DNA of 64,000 bases from Schaedlerella glycyrrhizinilytica_A (GCF_042852765.1 NZ_AP031414.1), one strand, 5' to 3'; shown: positions 51,480-60,822, counted from the first letter of the stretch. Program-made: numbers and translations. The notes: generated from the letters alone by a model not told the origin.

Positions 51480-52370
51480 ATGTATAAGATTTTAAAAGCA
51501 GAGAAGCTGGCTGATAAGATTTTTCTTATGGATGTTCATGCACCACGTGTTGCAAAGCATTGTCAGCCGGGACAGTTTGTGATCGTAAAGATGGATGATA
51601 AGGGGGAACGGATTCCGCTTACAATCTGCGATTATGACCGAGAGGCAGGAACGATCACGATCGTATTCCAGGAAGTAGGAGCTTCCACCGTGAAGATGTC
51701 GGCGTTAAAAGAGGGCGACAGTTTCCGTGATTTTGTTGGACCGCTCGGATGCGCTTCTGAATTTGTGGCAGAGGCTCTTGCATCTCTGAAGAAGAAAAAA
51801 ATGCTGTTTGTTGCCGGGGGTGTCGGCGCTGCACCGGTATACCCACAGGTGAAATGGCTTCACGAGCATGGAATCGAAGCAGACGTCGTGCTTGGCGCCA
51901 AAACAAAAGATATGGTGATCCTCGAGAAAGAACTGGAAGCAGTTGCCGGAAATCTGTATGTGACAACGGATGACGGCTCTTACGGAAGATCCGGTATGGT
52001 AACGGCTGTTGTGGAAGACCTTGTTCAGAATGAAGGCAAGAAATATGACGTATGCGTTGCGATCGGACCGATGATCATGATGAAATTCGTCTGTCTGCTG
52101 ACAAAGAAACTGGAGATCCCGACGATCGTCAGCATGAACCCGATCATGGTAGACGGAACCGGAATGTGCGGCGCCTGCCGTCTTCAGGTTGGCGATGAGA
52201 TCAAATTTGCCTGTGTGGACGGACCGGAATTTGATGGTCACCTTGTAGATTTTGATCAGGCAATGAAGAGAGCACAGACATATAAGACTGCAGAGGGACG
52301 CGCAATGCTGAAACTGCAGGAGGGTGACACACACCACGGCGGATGTGGAAATTGCGGAGGTGACAACTAA
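51480..52370 (+). CDS. nfnA: NfnA-type ferredoxin:NADP oxidoreductase small subunit
   Basis: The 296-residue protein is a ferredoxin-NADP reductase-like FAD/NAD-binding subunit: HCQPGQFVIVKMD and GERIPLTICDYD bind FAD, VAGGVGAAPVYPQ binds the nucleotide, and a C-terminal Cys cluster (DGTGMCGACRL... FACVDGPEF) holds a 2Fe-2S centre. With the next gene it should form NfnAB, which couples NADH and reduced ferredoxin oxidation to NADP+ reduction. Start ATG 51480 follows ACAAGGAGGAAGATC. The stop overlaps the next start by one base. The same fold occurs in sulfide dehydrogenase and PyrK, but the gene pair decides. Confidence 0.88.
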   Translation: MYKILKAEKLADKIFLMDVHAPRVAKHCQPGQFVIVKMDDKGERIPLTICDYDREAGTITIVFQEVGASTVKMSALKEGDSFRDFVGPLGCASEFVAEALASLKKKKMLFVAGGVGAAPVYPQVKWLHEHGIEADVVLGAKTKDMVILEKELEAVAGNLYVTTDDGSYGRSGMVTAVVEDLVQNEGKKYDVCVAIGPMIMMKFVCLLTKKLEIPTIVSMNPIMVDGTGMCGACRLQVGDEIKFACVDGPEFDGHLVDFDQAMKRAQTYKTAEGRAMLKLQEGDTHHGGCGNCGGDN

Positions 52371-53758
52371 TGGCAGATGTATTAAAGAAAGTGCCTGTAA
52401 GAGAACAGGATCCGAAAGTACGAGCAGCAAACTTTGAAGAAGTTTGTCTTGGATATAATCAGGAAGAAGCGATGGAAGAGGCAGCCAGATGCATCAATTG
52501 TAAAAATGCGAAATGTATTCAGGGATGTCCGGTTGCGATCAATATTCCGGGATTTATCAAAGAAGTAAAAGATGGAAATATCGAGGAAGCCTACAAAGTG
52601 ATCGGACAGGCAAGCGCGCTTCCGGCTATTTGCGGACGTGTATGCCCGCAGGAATCCCAGTGTGAGGGGCAGTGCATCCGCGGAATCAAGGGCGAGCCGA
52701 TCTCCATCGGTAAGCTGGAGCGTTTCGTTGCAGATTATGCGCTGGAACATGATATCAAACCGGTCGGCGCAGAGAAGACCAACGGGCATAAAGTTGCAGT
52801 GATCGGTTCCGGTCCGTCGGGACTGACTTGCGCCGGAGATCTTGCAAAGCTTGGTTATGAAGTGACAGTATTTGAAGCGCTTCATGAGCTTGGCGGTGTT
52901 CTCGTATACGGTATCCCGGAATTCCGTCTGCCGAAGCAGAAAGTTGTTGCAAAAGAAATTGAGAAAGTCAAAGAACTTGGTGTTAAATTTGAGACAAACG
53001 TTGTGATCGGCAAATCTACAACGATCGATCAGCTGATCGAGGAAGAGGGATTTGAAGCTGTATTTATCGGATCAGGAGCAGGTCTTCCGAAATTTATGGG
53101 AATCCCGGGCGAGAATGCCAACGGTGTATTTTCTGCAAATGAATACCTGACAAGAAGCAACCTGATGAAAGCGTTTGATGATAATTATGATACACCGATC
53201 TGCGCCGGAACAAAGGTAGCGGTAGTCGGTGGCGGTAACGTTGCGATGGATGCCGCAAGAACAGCGCTCCGTCTCGGCGCTGAGGTACATATCGTATATC
53301 GTCGAAGCGAAGAAGAACTTCCGGCCAGAGTGGAGGAAGTACATCACGCAAAAGAAGAGGGTATCATTTTTGATCTGCTGACAAATCCAAAAGAGATTCT
53401 TGTAGACGACAAGGGAAATGTCACAGGAATGAAAGTGATCAAGATGGAATTGGGCGAACCGGATGCATCCGGAAGAAGACGTCCGGTAGAAGTTCCGGGA
53501 TCTGAATTTGTGATCGACGTGGATACCGTGATCATGTCGCTTGGTACATCCCCGAATCCGCTGATCTCTTCTACGACAGAGGGACTTGAGATCAACAAGT
53601 GGAAATGTATCGTAGCAGATGAAGAAAGCGGAAAGACTTCCAAAGAGGGCGTTTATGCAGGCGGAGACGCCGTGACAGGCGCTGCAACGGTTATTCTTGC
53701 AATGGGCGCCGGAAAAGCGGCGGCAAAAGGAATCGATGAATATCTGCGTGATAAATAA
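52370..53758 (+). CDS. nfnB: NfnB-type large subunit (GltA/glutamate synthase small-subunit family)
   Basis: The 462-residue protein has N-terminal 4Fe-4S cysteine motifs (CINCKNAKCIQGCPV and CGRVCPQESQCEGQC), then a two-dinucleotide-binding flavoprotein core (VIGSGPSGLTCAGDLAKLGYEVTVFE; VVGGGNVAMDAARTALRLGAEVHIVYRR; YAGGDAVTGAATVILAMGAGK). On its own it resembles the small subunit of glutamate synthase, but with NfnA before it and no glutamate synthase large subunit nearby, the electron-bifurcating transhydrogenase is the best reading. Confidence 0.9.
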   Translation: MADVLKKVPVREQDPKVRAANFEEVCLGYNQEEAMEEAARCINCKNAKCIQGCPVAINIPGFIKEVKDGNIEEAYKVIGQASALPAICGRVCPQESQCEGQCIRGIKGEPISIGKLERFVADYALEHDIKPVGAEKTNGHKVAVIGSGPSGLTCAGDLAKLGYEVTVFEALHELGGVLVYGIPEFRLPKQKVVAKEIEKVKELGVKFETNVVIGKSTTIDQLIEEEGFEAVFIGSGAGLPKFMGIPGENANGVFSANEYLTRSNLMKAFDDNYDTPICAGTKVAVVGGGNVAMDAARTALRLGAEVHIVYRRSEEELPARVEEVHHAKEEGIIFDLLTNPKEILVDDKGNVTGMKVIKMELGEPDASGRRRPVEVPGSEFVIDVDTVIMSLGTSPNPLISSTTEGLEINKWKCIVADEESGKTSKEGVYAGGDAVTGAATVILAMGAGKAAAKGIDEYLRDK

Positions 53759-53776
53759 AATAAGAGAATACGCATG

Positions 53777-53826
53777 AAAAACAGAGGGCAGAAAGTTATT
53801 TTAGAAGCTTCAGGCCTCTGTTTTTT
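53777..53826 (+). terminator. Terminator of nfnAB
   Basis: AAAAACAGAGG (53777-53787) pairs with CCTCTGTTTTT (53815-53825), with partly paired inner bases, and the T-run continues. Confidence 0.75.
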
Positions 53827-53832
53827 CTTTCA

Positions 53833-53861
53833 TTGACAAACATCCGTGCCGATGGTATAAT
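53833..53861 (+). promoter_or_regulatory. Perfect consensus promoter of the FUSC gene
   Basis: TTGACA (53833-53838), a 17-base spacer and TATAAT (53856-53861). Confidence 0.85.
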
Positions 53862-53870
53862 GCCTCATTG

Positions 53871-53919
53871 CTTACCCAAAGCGAACACTTTCACTGGTTA
53901 AAAAGTATTCGCTTCGGGT
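53871..53919 (+). other. Leader hairpin with dispersed 23-base repeat
   Basis: ACCCAAAGCGAACACTTT (53874-53891) pairs with 53902-53919 at 16 of 18 positions plus wobble, around a 10-base loop, just after the transcription start. Bases 53871-53893 recur inverted at 10559-10581. No T-run follows, so it is not a simple terminator. Confidence 0.5.
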
Positions 53920-53951
53920 CACTAAAAAACACGAAAAGAAAGGAAGATTTT

Positions 53952-55019
53952 ATGACATTTTATCAGGAATTGCAATTAAATCAGGCGGGATCCAAGGCGG
54001 TGATCAAAAATGCGGCAGGACGCAGGGAGAAGCTGCATCATACATGCATTTATATGTGCAAAATTGCAATTACGATGATCTTCTGTATGTGTTTTGTGAT
54101 GTTGTACGGGAAAGTATTCGGTGATGAAAACAGTATTGTCGGCGTAGTCGTACTTCTGTTTTTAATGATATTTAAAAATGCGGATTTTGGTATCTGTATG
54201 CGGCATTCCCTGGAAGTCATCGGCGTTGTGTTCGCGATCATGATGTTTGGTCCGAGGGCTGCGAATTTCTTTGGACCATTTGGCGGAATGCTCGTAAATA
54301 TCGGCTGTATCTTTGTGCTGGCATTTTTAAGCTGTCACAACATTTTGATGTCCAATCATTCCACCGTCGTTTTGGGATATCTGCTTCTTTATGGATATGA
54401 TGTGAACGGCACGAAAGCATTTTCCATGAGACTTCTGGGGCTTTTGATCGGCGGGATATTGACGGCAGTCGTTTTTTACAGAGGACATAAGAATCGGGTG
54501 TATAAGAGGGATTTGGATCGTATTTTCAAGGAATTTAACATTCATTCTTCAAGGACAAGATGGCAGCTTGCGATGACGTTTGGAGTTGCGACGATGATGT
54601 TTTTTGTGGAAATTTTTAAACTGCCTCGTTCAATGTGGGCGGGAATCGCAGTGATGTCCGTGATGCTTCCGTTTGAGAAAGATTCCAAGATCCGTTCCCA
54701 AGGGCGTATCCCGGGAAATATTTTCGGAGGGATTCTTTTCCTTGTACTTTATATGCTTCTTCCGCCCTCCTTTTTGTCCTATGCGGGGATCATCGGCGGA
54801 ATCGGTGTGGGTCTTTCTGCGACATACGGATGGCAGTCTGTCTTTAATTCGCTCGGAGCGATGGCGGTTGCTACCGGTGTGATCGGTCTGGAGGGAGCGA
54901 TCATTTTCAGGATCGTACATAATATTTGCGGAAGTATTTACGGTCAGGTGTTCTATAAAGGTTTTCATCGTTTTATCGATCTTTTTGCAGGAGAACGCAA
55001 AAAGGCAGCCGCACAATAA
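53952..55019 (+). CDS. FUSC-family (aromatic acid exporter-like) membrane protein
   Basis: Start ATG 53952 (GAAAGGAAGATTTT) gives 355 residues. Two blocks of membrane helices are visible (about residues 38-180 and 215-330) with the FUSC pattern, e.g. LPRSMWAGIAVMSVMLPFEKDSKIRSQGRIPGNIFGGILF, which is the central conserved motif in the second block. Members resemble aromatic acid exporters and p-hydroxybenzoate efflux proteins. Substrate is unknown. It has its own strong promoter; rlmH follows 19 bases later. Confidence 0.8.
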   Translation: MTFYQELQLNQAGSKAVIKNAAGRREKLHHTCIYMCKIAITMIFCMCFVMLYGKVFGDENSIVGVVVLLFLMIFKNADFGICMRHSLEVIGVVFAIMMFGPRAANFFGPFGGMLVNIGCIFVLAFLSCHNILMSNHSTVVLGYLLLYGYDVNGTKAFSMRLLGLLIGGILTAVVFYRGHKNRVYKRDLDRIFKEFNIHSSRTRWQLAMTFGVATMMFFVEIFKLPRSMWAGIAVMSVMLPFEKDSKIRSQGRIPGNIFGGILFLVLYMLLPPSFLSYAGIIGGIGVGLSATYGWQSVFNSLGAMAVATGVIGLEGAIIFRIVHNICGSIYGQVFYKGFHRFIDLFAGERKKAAAQ

Positions 55020-55038
55020 GAAAAAGGATGTAAGACAA

Positions 55039-55518
55039 ATGAAGATTTCATTGATCACAGTAGGGAAAATCAAAGAAAAGTATTTAAAAGATGCGATTGC
55101 CGAATACAGCAAGCGCTTGAGTAAATACTGTAAGTTGGAGATCATTGAGGTGGCGGATGAGAAGACACCGGATCAGGCAAGCAAGGTTGTGGAAAATGGG
55201 ATCCGTACAAAAGAAGCGGAACGTATTATGAAATATATCAAAGAAGATTCCTATGTGGTCACATTGGAAATCCAAGGGAAAATGCTCTCCTCCGAAGAAC
55301 TTGCATCGAAGATCGATCAGCTTGGGATCCAGGGGAAAAGCCACATCACATTTGTGATCGGCGGTTCCATCGGTCTCGGGGAAGCGGTGCTGAAACGTTC
55401 GGATTTTGCGTTGAGTTTTTCCAAAATGACATTTCCCCATCAGTTGATGCGCGTGATTCTTCTGGAACAGATTTATCGAAGTTATCGGATCAATTTCAGC
55501 GAGCCTTACCACAAATAA
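55039..55518 (+). CDS. rlmH: 23S rRNA pseudouridine-1915 N3-methyltransferase RlmH
   Basis: The 159-residue SPOUT methyltransferase starts MKISLITVGKIKEKYLKDAI, with the SAM-binding knot FVIGGSIGLGEAVLKRSD and the terminal SFSKMTFPHQLMRVILLEQIYRSYRIN signature ending YHK. Length is exactly the family norm. It modifies helix 69 of the large subunit rRNA. The ORF is open upstream (54985) but AAAGGATGTAAGACAA before 55039 sets the start. Confidence 0.96.
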   Translation: MKISLITVGKIKEKYLKDAIAEYSKRLSKYCKLEIIEVADEKTPDQASKVVENGIRTKEAERIMKYIKEDSYVVTLEIQGKMLSSEELASKIDQLGIQGKSHITFVIGGSIGLGEAVLKRSDFALSFSKMTFPHQLMRVILLEQIYRSYRINFSEPYHK

Positions 55519-55543
55519 GAAGAGAGAACAAAGGAGGGACACG

Positions 55544-57154
55544 ATGAAAACTTTTTATTATAACGGAACAATCCTCACCATGGAAGACGCTTCCTTGTAT
55601 GCGGAAGCTGTCTGTGTGGAAAACGGTCGGATCCTGGCGGTTGGCAGCTTCGATGACGTCATGCAGTATAAGAAAGATGGAGATCAGATGATCGATCTTA
55701 AGGGAAAGACGATGCTGCCTGGATTTATCGACGCGCATTCTCATTTTGTCGGGGCGGCGAATGCGATGACGCAGTGTGATCTGTCCGGCTGCGGAAGTTT
55801 TGCGGAAATCATAGATACGATGAAAGCATTTGCGCAAAAAAGAAAGCTGACGGAGGACAGCTGGATCATCGGCTGTAATTATGACCAGAATTTCCTAAAA
55901 GAAAAGCGCCATCCGGACCGGTACGTTTTGGATGAGATCAGCCGGACGAATCCGGTTCTTCTGATCCATGCATCGTCCCATATGGGTGTGACCAACAGCA
56001 GAGGTCTAAAGATCGCTCAGATTGACGAACATACCGAAGACTGTGCAGGAGGAAAATATGGAAGAGTAGAAAACACGCAGATACCGAATGGATATATGGA
56101 AGAAAAGGCGTTTATTGAATTTCAGGCACATTTGCCGATGACTTCCATGGAAGAACTGATGTATTTGATCGGGGAAGCGCAGAAGATGTATGCAAGTTAC
56201 GGAATTACGACCGTTCAGGACGGCATGGTCGCAAAACCGTTGTTCCAGCTTCTGAAATATGCTTCCTCAAACGGTCTTTTAAAATTGGATGTGGTCGGAT
56301 ATGCGGACATTATGACCGCGGCGGATCTGCCGGAGGAAGAACGTGATTATGCGAACCGGTATAAGGATCACTTCAAACTGGGAGGATACAAAGTGTTCCT
56401 GGACGGATCGCCGCAGGGACGGACTGCCTGGATGAGTGAACCATATGAGGGCGACAATGCTTACTGCGGATATCCGATCCATACGGATGAAGCGCTGCGC
56501 GGATATATCGAACTTGCCCTTGAGAAAAAACAACAGTTGCTTGCGCACTGCAACGGCGATGCCGCTGCCGAACAGTATATTACGCAGTTTGAACGTGTAT
56601 TAGCGGAAACCGGAACAACCAATCTGCACCGTGCGGTCATGGTACATGCACAGCTTGTCCGGAAAGACCAGCTGCAGCGGATGGCAGCGATCGGAATGAT
56701 CCCCAGCTTTTTTGTGGCACATACGTATTATTGGGGTGACATCCATTTACAGAATTTCGGAGAGAGACGGGGAAGCCGGATCTCACCGGTGAAAGATGCC
56801 ATTGATCTTGGAATGAAATATACGTTCCATCAGGACACACCGGTCATTCCGCCGGATATGATGCGGACAGTATGGAGTGCGGTAAACCGGATTTCAAGAG
56901 CGGGAAGAACGATCGGAGAAGAGCAGAGGATTTCCGTACTGGATGCGTTAAAAGCCATTACGATCTATGCGGCATATCAGTATTTTGAGGAACAGGAAAA
57001 AGGAAGCATCGCATGCGGAAAATATGCGGACTTTGTTGTGCTGGATCAAAATCCGCTGGAAGTTCCGAAAGAACAGCTCGATCAGATCAAAGTGAGGATG
57101 ACGATCAAAGAAAATGAAGTAATTTACAGAAACGGAGAAACAGATCATGAGTAA
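55544..57154 (+). CDS. YtcJ-like amidohydrolase
   Basis: The 536-residue protein is a metal-dependent hydrolase of the YtcJ (amidohydrolase 3) group: MLPGFIDAHSHFVG gives the HxH metal ligands, with LIHASSHMG, YKVFLDGSPQGRTAWM, LLAHCNGDAAAEQY and HQDTPVIPP downstream. The substrate is unknown. It begins after AAAGGAGGGACACG and overlaps the EamA transporter by 8 bases, which suggests that the transporter moves its substrate or product. Confidence 0.88.
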   Translation: MKTFYYNGTILTMEDASLYAEAVCVENGRILAVGSFDDVMQYKKDGDQMIDLKGKTMLPGFIDAHSHFVGAANAMTQCDLSGCGSFAEIIDTMKAFAQKRKLTEDSWIIGCNYDQNFLKEKRHPDRYVLDEISRTNPVLLIHASSHMGVTNSRGLKIAQIDEHTEDCAGGKYGRVENTQIPNGYMEEKAFIEFQAHLPMTSMEELMYLIGEAQKMYASYGITTVQDGMVAKPLFQLLKYASSNGLLKLDVVGYADIMTAADLPEEERDYANRYKDHFKLGGYKVFLDGSPQGRTAWMSEPYEGDNAYCGYPIHTDEALRGYIELALEKKQQLLAHCNGDAAAEQYITQFERVLAETGTTNLHRAVMVHAQLVRKDQLQRMAAIGMIPSFFVAHTYYWGDIHLQNFGERRGSRISPVKDAIDLGMKYTFHQDTPVIPPDMMRTVWSAVNRISRAGRTIGEEQRISVLDALKAITIYAAYQYFEEQEKGSIACGKYADFVVLDQNPLEVPKEQLDQIKVRMTIKENEVIYRNGETDHE

Positions 57155-58034
57155 TCGTGCCAAAGGGATCAGCCTTGCCGTCATTACCGCGGTGATGTGG
57201 GGAATCATGGGGATTTTTGTAAGATCTCTGTCCCAGTATCAGTTTACAAATCTGGAGATTTCCTTTTTCCGCTGTGCGCTGGCTGGCGGAGCTTACTTTT
57301 TGTTTTTGCTTTTTACGAAACCATCCGCATTAAAAATCGACCTCAAAGTACTTGTGATCTGTCTGATCTACGGCGCGGTGGCATACAGCATCAGTTTTGT
57401 AAGTTACAGTGTATCCGTTTCCAGGATCCCGGTGGGTGTGGCTACGGTGCTGATGTTTATGAGTCCCATCTGGGTTGCGATCCTCGGTCGTTTCATGTTT
57501 GGAGAAAAACTGGAAAAAAACAAGATGATCACGATTTTCATTTGTCTGATCGGAGCGGTTCTTGTCTCCAATCTGATCGGCGGCGGAAATGTAAAGCTGG
57601 ATGGGATCGGTATTCTCGCAGGTGTCGTCAACGGGATCGGTGTTGCGCTGCAGATCCTGCTCCCGAAATATTTTGCCAAGGATTATGAGAGAGATACGCT
57701 TCTTGTCTACGGATTTTTGGGCGCGGCTGTTGTGCTGATGTTCGGAATCGATTTTTCTTCCGTTGCAGGTCATATGAGCGGTACGCCGGTCGGAACATTG
57801 ATCTGGAATCTGTTCGGGATCGGAATCTTGTGTACGATGGTCGCCAATGTCTCCTGTGTCAAATCCACGCAGTATGTGGAAGCGACGACAACGAGTATTC
57901 TTTCCGCGCTGGAAGTTGTGGTGGGAACGCTGGTTGGATTTCTTATCTTCAATGAACATATGACGCTGCTGCAGCTCCTCGGCGCAGTGATCATTGTAGC
58001 TGGCGCAGTCGGTTCAGAAATCCGACGGAAATAA
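57147..58034 (+). CDS. EamA/DMT-family transporter
   Basis: The 295-residue protein has about ten helices in two EamA repeats; SLAVITAVMWGIMGIFVRSL opens the first and LLPKYFAKDYERDTLLVYGFLGAA the second, with EATTTSILSALEVVVGTLVGFLIFNEHMTLLQLLGAVIIVAGA at the end, the classical EamA signature. Substrate unknown; coupling to the amidohydrolase is by an 8-base overlap. Confidence 0.9.
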   Translation: MSNRAKGISLAVITAVMWGIMGIFVRSLSQYQFTNLEISFFRCALAGGAYFLFLLFTKPSALKIDLKVLVICLIYGAVAYSISFVSYSVSVSRIPVGVATVLMFMSPIWVAILGRFMFGEKLEKNKMITIFICLIGAVLVSNLIGGGNVKLDGIGILAGVVNGIGVALQILLPKYFAKDYERDTLLVYGFLGAAVVLMFGIDFSSVAGHMSGTPVGTLIWNLFGIGILCTMVANVSCVKSTQYVEATTTSILSALEVVVGTLVGFLIFNEHMTLLQLLGAVIIVAGAVGSEIRRK

Positions 58035-58063
58035 TTGTATTTGCCGTGCAAGTCATGTATAAT
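58035..58063 (+). promoter_or_regulatory. Promoter of the lemA leader
   Basis: TTGTAT (58035-58040) and TATAAT (58058-58063) with a 17-base spacer start directly after the EamA stop codon. Confidence 0.7.
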
Positions 58064-58069
58064 AAAATG

Positions 58070-58244
58070 ACAATGTCGGTGTACAAAGGAGAGGTTCTCC
58101 TTTGTATTCGACGCTGATCGTATTCGGTTTTTACGCGTGCATGGCAACGGAGAAAGGCAGAGAATTACTTTTGACAGTTACCGTGGCATATCGTCGCGGT
58201 ACTGTCTTTTTTCGTACCGGATCTTTAAAAGAGCGGAAGGAGAG
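58070..58244 (+). ncRNA. Structured leader or small RNA before lemA
   Basis: A promoter-driven stretch of about 175 bases without a plausible gene. It begins with a perfect 11-bp hairpin (TACAAAGGAGA-GGT-TCTCCTTTGTA, 58083-58107) and ends with a terminator hairpin plus T6 (58173-58212) in front of lemA. It could be a cis-regulatory leader of lemA or a separate small RNA. No known riboswitch motif was recognised. Confidence 0.4.
58173..58212 (+). terminator. Terminator in the lemA leader
   Basis: GACAGT-T-ACCG (58173-58183) pairs with CGGTACTGTC (58197-58206), followed by TTTTTT. The start codon of lemA is 38 bases further on. Confidence 0.7.
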
Positions 58245-58250
58245 ATGGTT

Positions 58251-58826
58251 ATGAGTATCGGAGCAATATTACTGGCGGCAGTGGGGATCATTCTGCTGAT
58301 CGTACTCGGAATCCTGATCTGGGTGATCGGATCGTATAACGGATTTGTCAAACTGCGGAACAAGACGGAAGAGGCGTTTTCCGCACTGGACATTTCGCTG
58401 AAAAAGCGGTATGATCTGATCCCGAATTATGTGGAGACCGTGAAAGGATATGCGAAATATGAATCGGAGACTCTGGAGCGGGTGATCCAAGCGAGAAACC
58501 GTGCGATGAACGCGGCATCTCACAAAGAGCGGATTGAAAAGGACAATGTATTTTCGGGAAGTCTCCACTCATTGTTCGCACTTTCCGAAAACTATCCGGA
58601 TTTAAAGGCAAGTGAAAATTTTATACAATTACAGGAACAGCTTGCGCGGATCGAAGAGGAAATCGCGGGGGCAAGACGGTATTATAACGGGATCGTGAAT
58701 CAGTTTAATACAAAGGCGGAGATGTTTCCGGGCAGTCTGATCGCCGGGATCTTTCATTTTGAACGGATGCCGCTGTATGAAGTGAACAGCAGGGAAGAGC
58801 GGGAAAAGGTCAATGTATCATTCTGA
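58251..58826 (+). CDS. lemA: LemA family protein
   Basis: The 191-residue protein has one N-terminal helix (IGAILLAAVGIILLIVLGILIWVI) with the exported remainder, then the LemA signature VKLRNKTEEAFSALDISLKKRYDLIPNYVETVKGYAKYE and ARRYYNGIVNQFNTKAEMFPGSLIAGIF. The ATG at 58251 has proper spacing from AAGGAG; an ATG at 58245 is closer. LemA and the next gene (DUF2207) are a frequent pair; the biochemical role is not known. Confidence 0.92.
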   Translation: MSIGAILLAAVGIILLIVLGILIWVIGSYNGFVKLRNKTEEAFSALDISLKKRYDLIPNYVETVKGYAKYESETLERVIQARNRAMNAASHKERIEKDNVFSGSLHSLFALSENYPDLKASENFIQLQEQLARIEEEIAGARRYYNGIVNQFNTKAEMFPGSLIAGIFHFERMPLYEVNSREEREKVNVSF

Positions 58827-58839
58827 CAGGAGTGGGGAT

Positions 58840-60822
58840 ATGAGGATAAAGAATAAAAGCAGTGTTTTTACAATCGTTATTTGGATTTTATTTTTCTTGA
58901 TCGCCGGGAATTTCGGGATTGTAAGCCGTCTTTTTTCAACAGACGGGACACAGACGCAGGTAGTCGAAGACCGGAATATGACGACGCAGGATTATCATAC
59001 GGAAATCGAAATCCGGGAAGATCATTCTTATCTTGTGTCGGAACGGATCGAGGTGGATTTCTCAAACGCGCGGCACGGTATTTATCGTTATATTCCACAA
59101 AAGGGCGTGATAACGGAACTTCAGGAAGACGGTACACTTTCGGAAATCCCGTATTATGCATCTTTTGATAAGGTCGCATCCGATGAGCCGCTGGATGTGA
59201 GTTCTGACAACGGAAATAAAGTCTTTCGTTTTGGATCGGAAGACGAGCAGGTATGGGGAGCTCAGGACTATGATTTTCAGTATGAAGTAACGCCGATCAC
59301 AAGCAAGGGCTATCCGAATGTATATTATAATATCTTCCCGACCGGCTGGCAAAATGAGATTCCGGCGGGAAGCAGCTTTACGATCTCATTTCCGAAAGAT
59401 TTTGACAAAGACAATTTTCAGATTTATTACGGCGCCTACGGAGAGCGGATGGACGGCACCGATCTCGTAGATTTAAGCTGGGACGGAAATACCGTGTCCG
59501 GCACGCTGCGCGAATCGCTTCCGGTTGGAACCGGGATGACGTTTTTTGTTCCGATGGAAGAGGGATATTTTCAGAGTCTTCATACGACCGGCGGGATCAA
59601 CGGAATTTTGCTCGGGATCAATGCGGCTGTGCTTTTGATATTACTGCTTCTTTTTTACGGTTTTGGACGTGACAAAAGGATCATCCCGTCGGTACAGTTC
59701 CATCCGCCGCAGGGGTTGGACAGCGCCGCAGTGGGATATATTGTAGATGGAAATGTATCCGATACGGATGCGATGTCCCTGCTGCTGTTCTGGGCGGATC
59801 AGGGATATATCCGGATCCGGGAAACAAAAAGCAAGACGCTGGCACTGACAAAGATGAAAGAACTTCCAGAGGATGCTCCCAAGTATGCCCGGACGTTTTT
59901 CGACGGTATCTTTGGAAAATATGCGCCGAATATCGGGGATGAAGTGCTTGTATCCAAATTGAAATATAAAATGGCAGCGACATTTACGACTGTAAAAGCG
60001 GAAGTTGCGGACTGTTATTCGCATCAGGTTTACACGAAGGCATCCGGATGCGCCAGAGCGGCAGCGATGATCCTGACTTGCATTCCGGTGTTCATATTGT
60101 CAGGTTTCCTGTTCTGTTTTACGTTTACAAATATGCTTGTGTTTCTGCTGCCTGTTTTGTATCTGATCGGTGTGATCTTGTTCGCAAGGACCGTGGATTT
60201 CTGGTATTCAAAAGCGAAGAATCCGCGGCTCGTGCTCGGAAGTGTTTCGGTTGCGATGAGTGTGACGTCGGTATTGGCATTTGTATTTGTATATGGAATC
60301 GGAATGCTGCGCGGAACGATCCTGAATTTATTTCCGGGAATCCTCTCGGCAGCGCTCGTGTCATGTGCAGGTATGATATTGACCGGATTTATGAAGAAAC
60401 GGACTGAGCAGTGTGTGGAGTGGATGGGATATCTGGCAGGACTTCGGGACTTTATTGAAACAGCGGAGCTGGAACGTATGAAAGTGATCGCGGAACAATC
60501 GCCGCATTTGTTTTATCATATTCTGCCGTTTGCTTATGTATTCGGACTGACCGATCTTCTGTTGGATAAGATGCGGGATCTTTCCCTGCCTGCGCCGGAC
60601 TGGTATGAGACGAGAAGTTCCTCCCCGTATTTTGATTATTATCTGATGCATCGGATGATGCATGAAGATCTGCGTTCGGCTGCGACAACGATCTCTACAC
60701 CGAGGCCAGCGTCTTCCACCGGAAATACCGGGAATAACAGCGGATTTTTCGGTGGATCTGGCGGTTCTTCCGGTGGATTTTCCGGCGGCGGTTTCGGCGG
60801 AGGCGGCGGGGGAAGCTGGTAA
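58840..60822 (+). CDS. DUF2207 membrane protein, Gly-rich C terminus
   Basis: Start ATG 58840 (ACAGGAGTGGGGAT) gives 660 residues. A signal/anchor helix (about 8-28) is followed by a DUF2207 extracytoplasmic domain (about 45-240, with YHTEIEIREDHSYLVSERIEVDF and HGIYRYIPQ), a helix (about 265-285), a cytosolic insert, and paired helices around 415-460 and 470-530. The C terminus is almost pure Gly/Ser (GGSGGSSGGFSGGGFGG), typical for this family. It follows lemA by 13 bases. Function is unknown. Confidence 0.88.
   Translation: MRIKNKSSVFTIVIWILFFLIAGNFGIVSRLFSTDGTQTQVVEDRNMTTQDYHTEIEIREDHSYLVSERIEVDFSNARHGIYRYIPQKGVITELQEDGTLSEIPYYASFDKVASDEPLDVSSDNGNKVFRFGSEDEQVWGAQDYDFQYEVTPITSKGYPNVYYNIFPTGWQNEIPAGSSFTISFPKDFDKDNFQIYYGAYGERMDGTDLVDLSWDGNTVSGTLRESLPVGTGMTFFVPMEEGYFQSLHTTGGINGILLGINAAVLLILLLLFYGFGRDKRIIPSVQFHPPQGLDSAAVGYIVDGNVSDTDAMSLLLFWADQGYIRIRETKSKTLALTKMKELPEDAPKYARTFFDGIFGKYAPNIGDEVLVSKLKYKMAATFTTVKAEVADCYSHQVYTKASGCARAAAMILTCIPVFILSGFLFCFTFTNMLVFLLPVLYLIGVILFARTVDFWYSKAKNPRLVLGSVSVAMSVTSVLAFVFVYGIGMLRGTILNLFPGILSAALVSCAGMILTGFMKKRTEQCVEWMGYLAGLRDFIETAELERMKVIAEQSPHLFYHILPFAYVFGLTDLLLDKMRDLSLPAPDWYETRSSSPYFDYYLMHRMMHEDLRSAATTISTPRPASSTGNTGNNSGFFGGSGGSSGGFSGGGFGGGGGGSW

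Noticed and set aside
52370..53758. Glutamate synthase small subunit (gltD)
   Set aside because: No glutamate synthase large subunit is nearby and the preceding gene is an NfnA-type subunit, so NfnB is the better assignment.
58137..58250. N-terminal extension of LemA or a separate 37-codon peptide
   Set aside because: The stretch contains a terminator hairpin and has no ribosome binding site; the predicted peptides look random.
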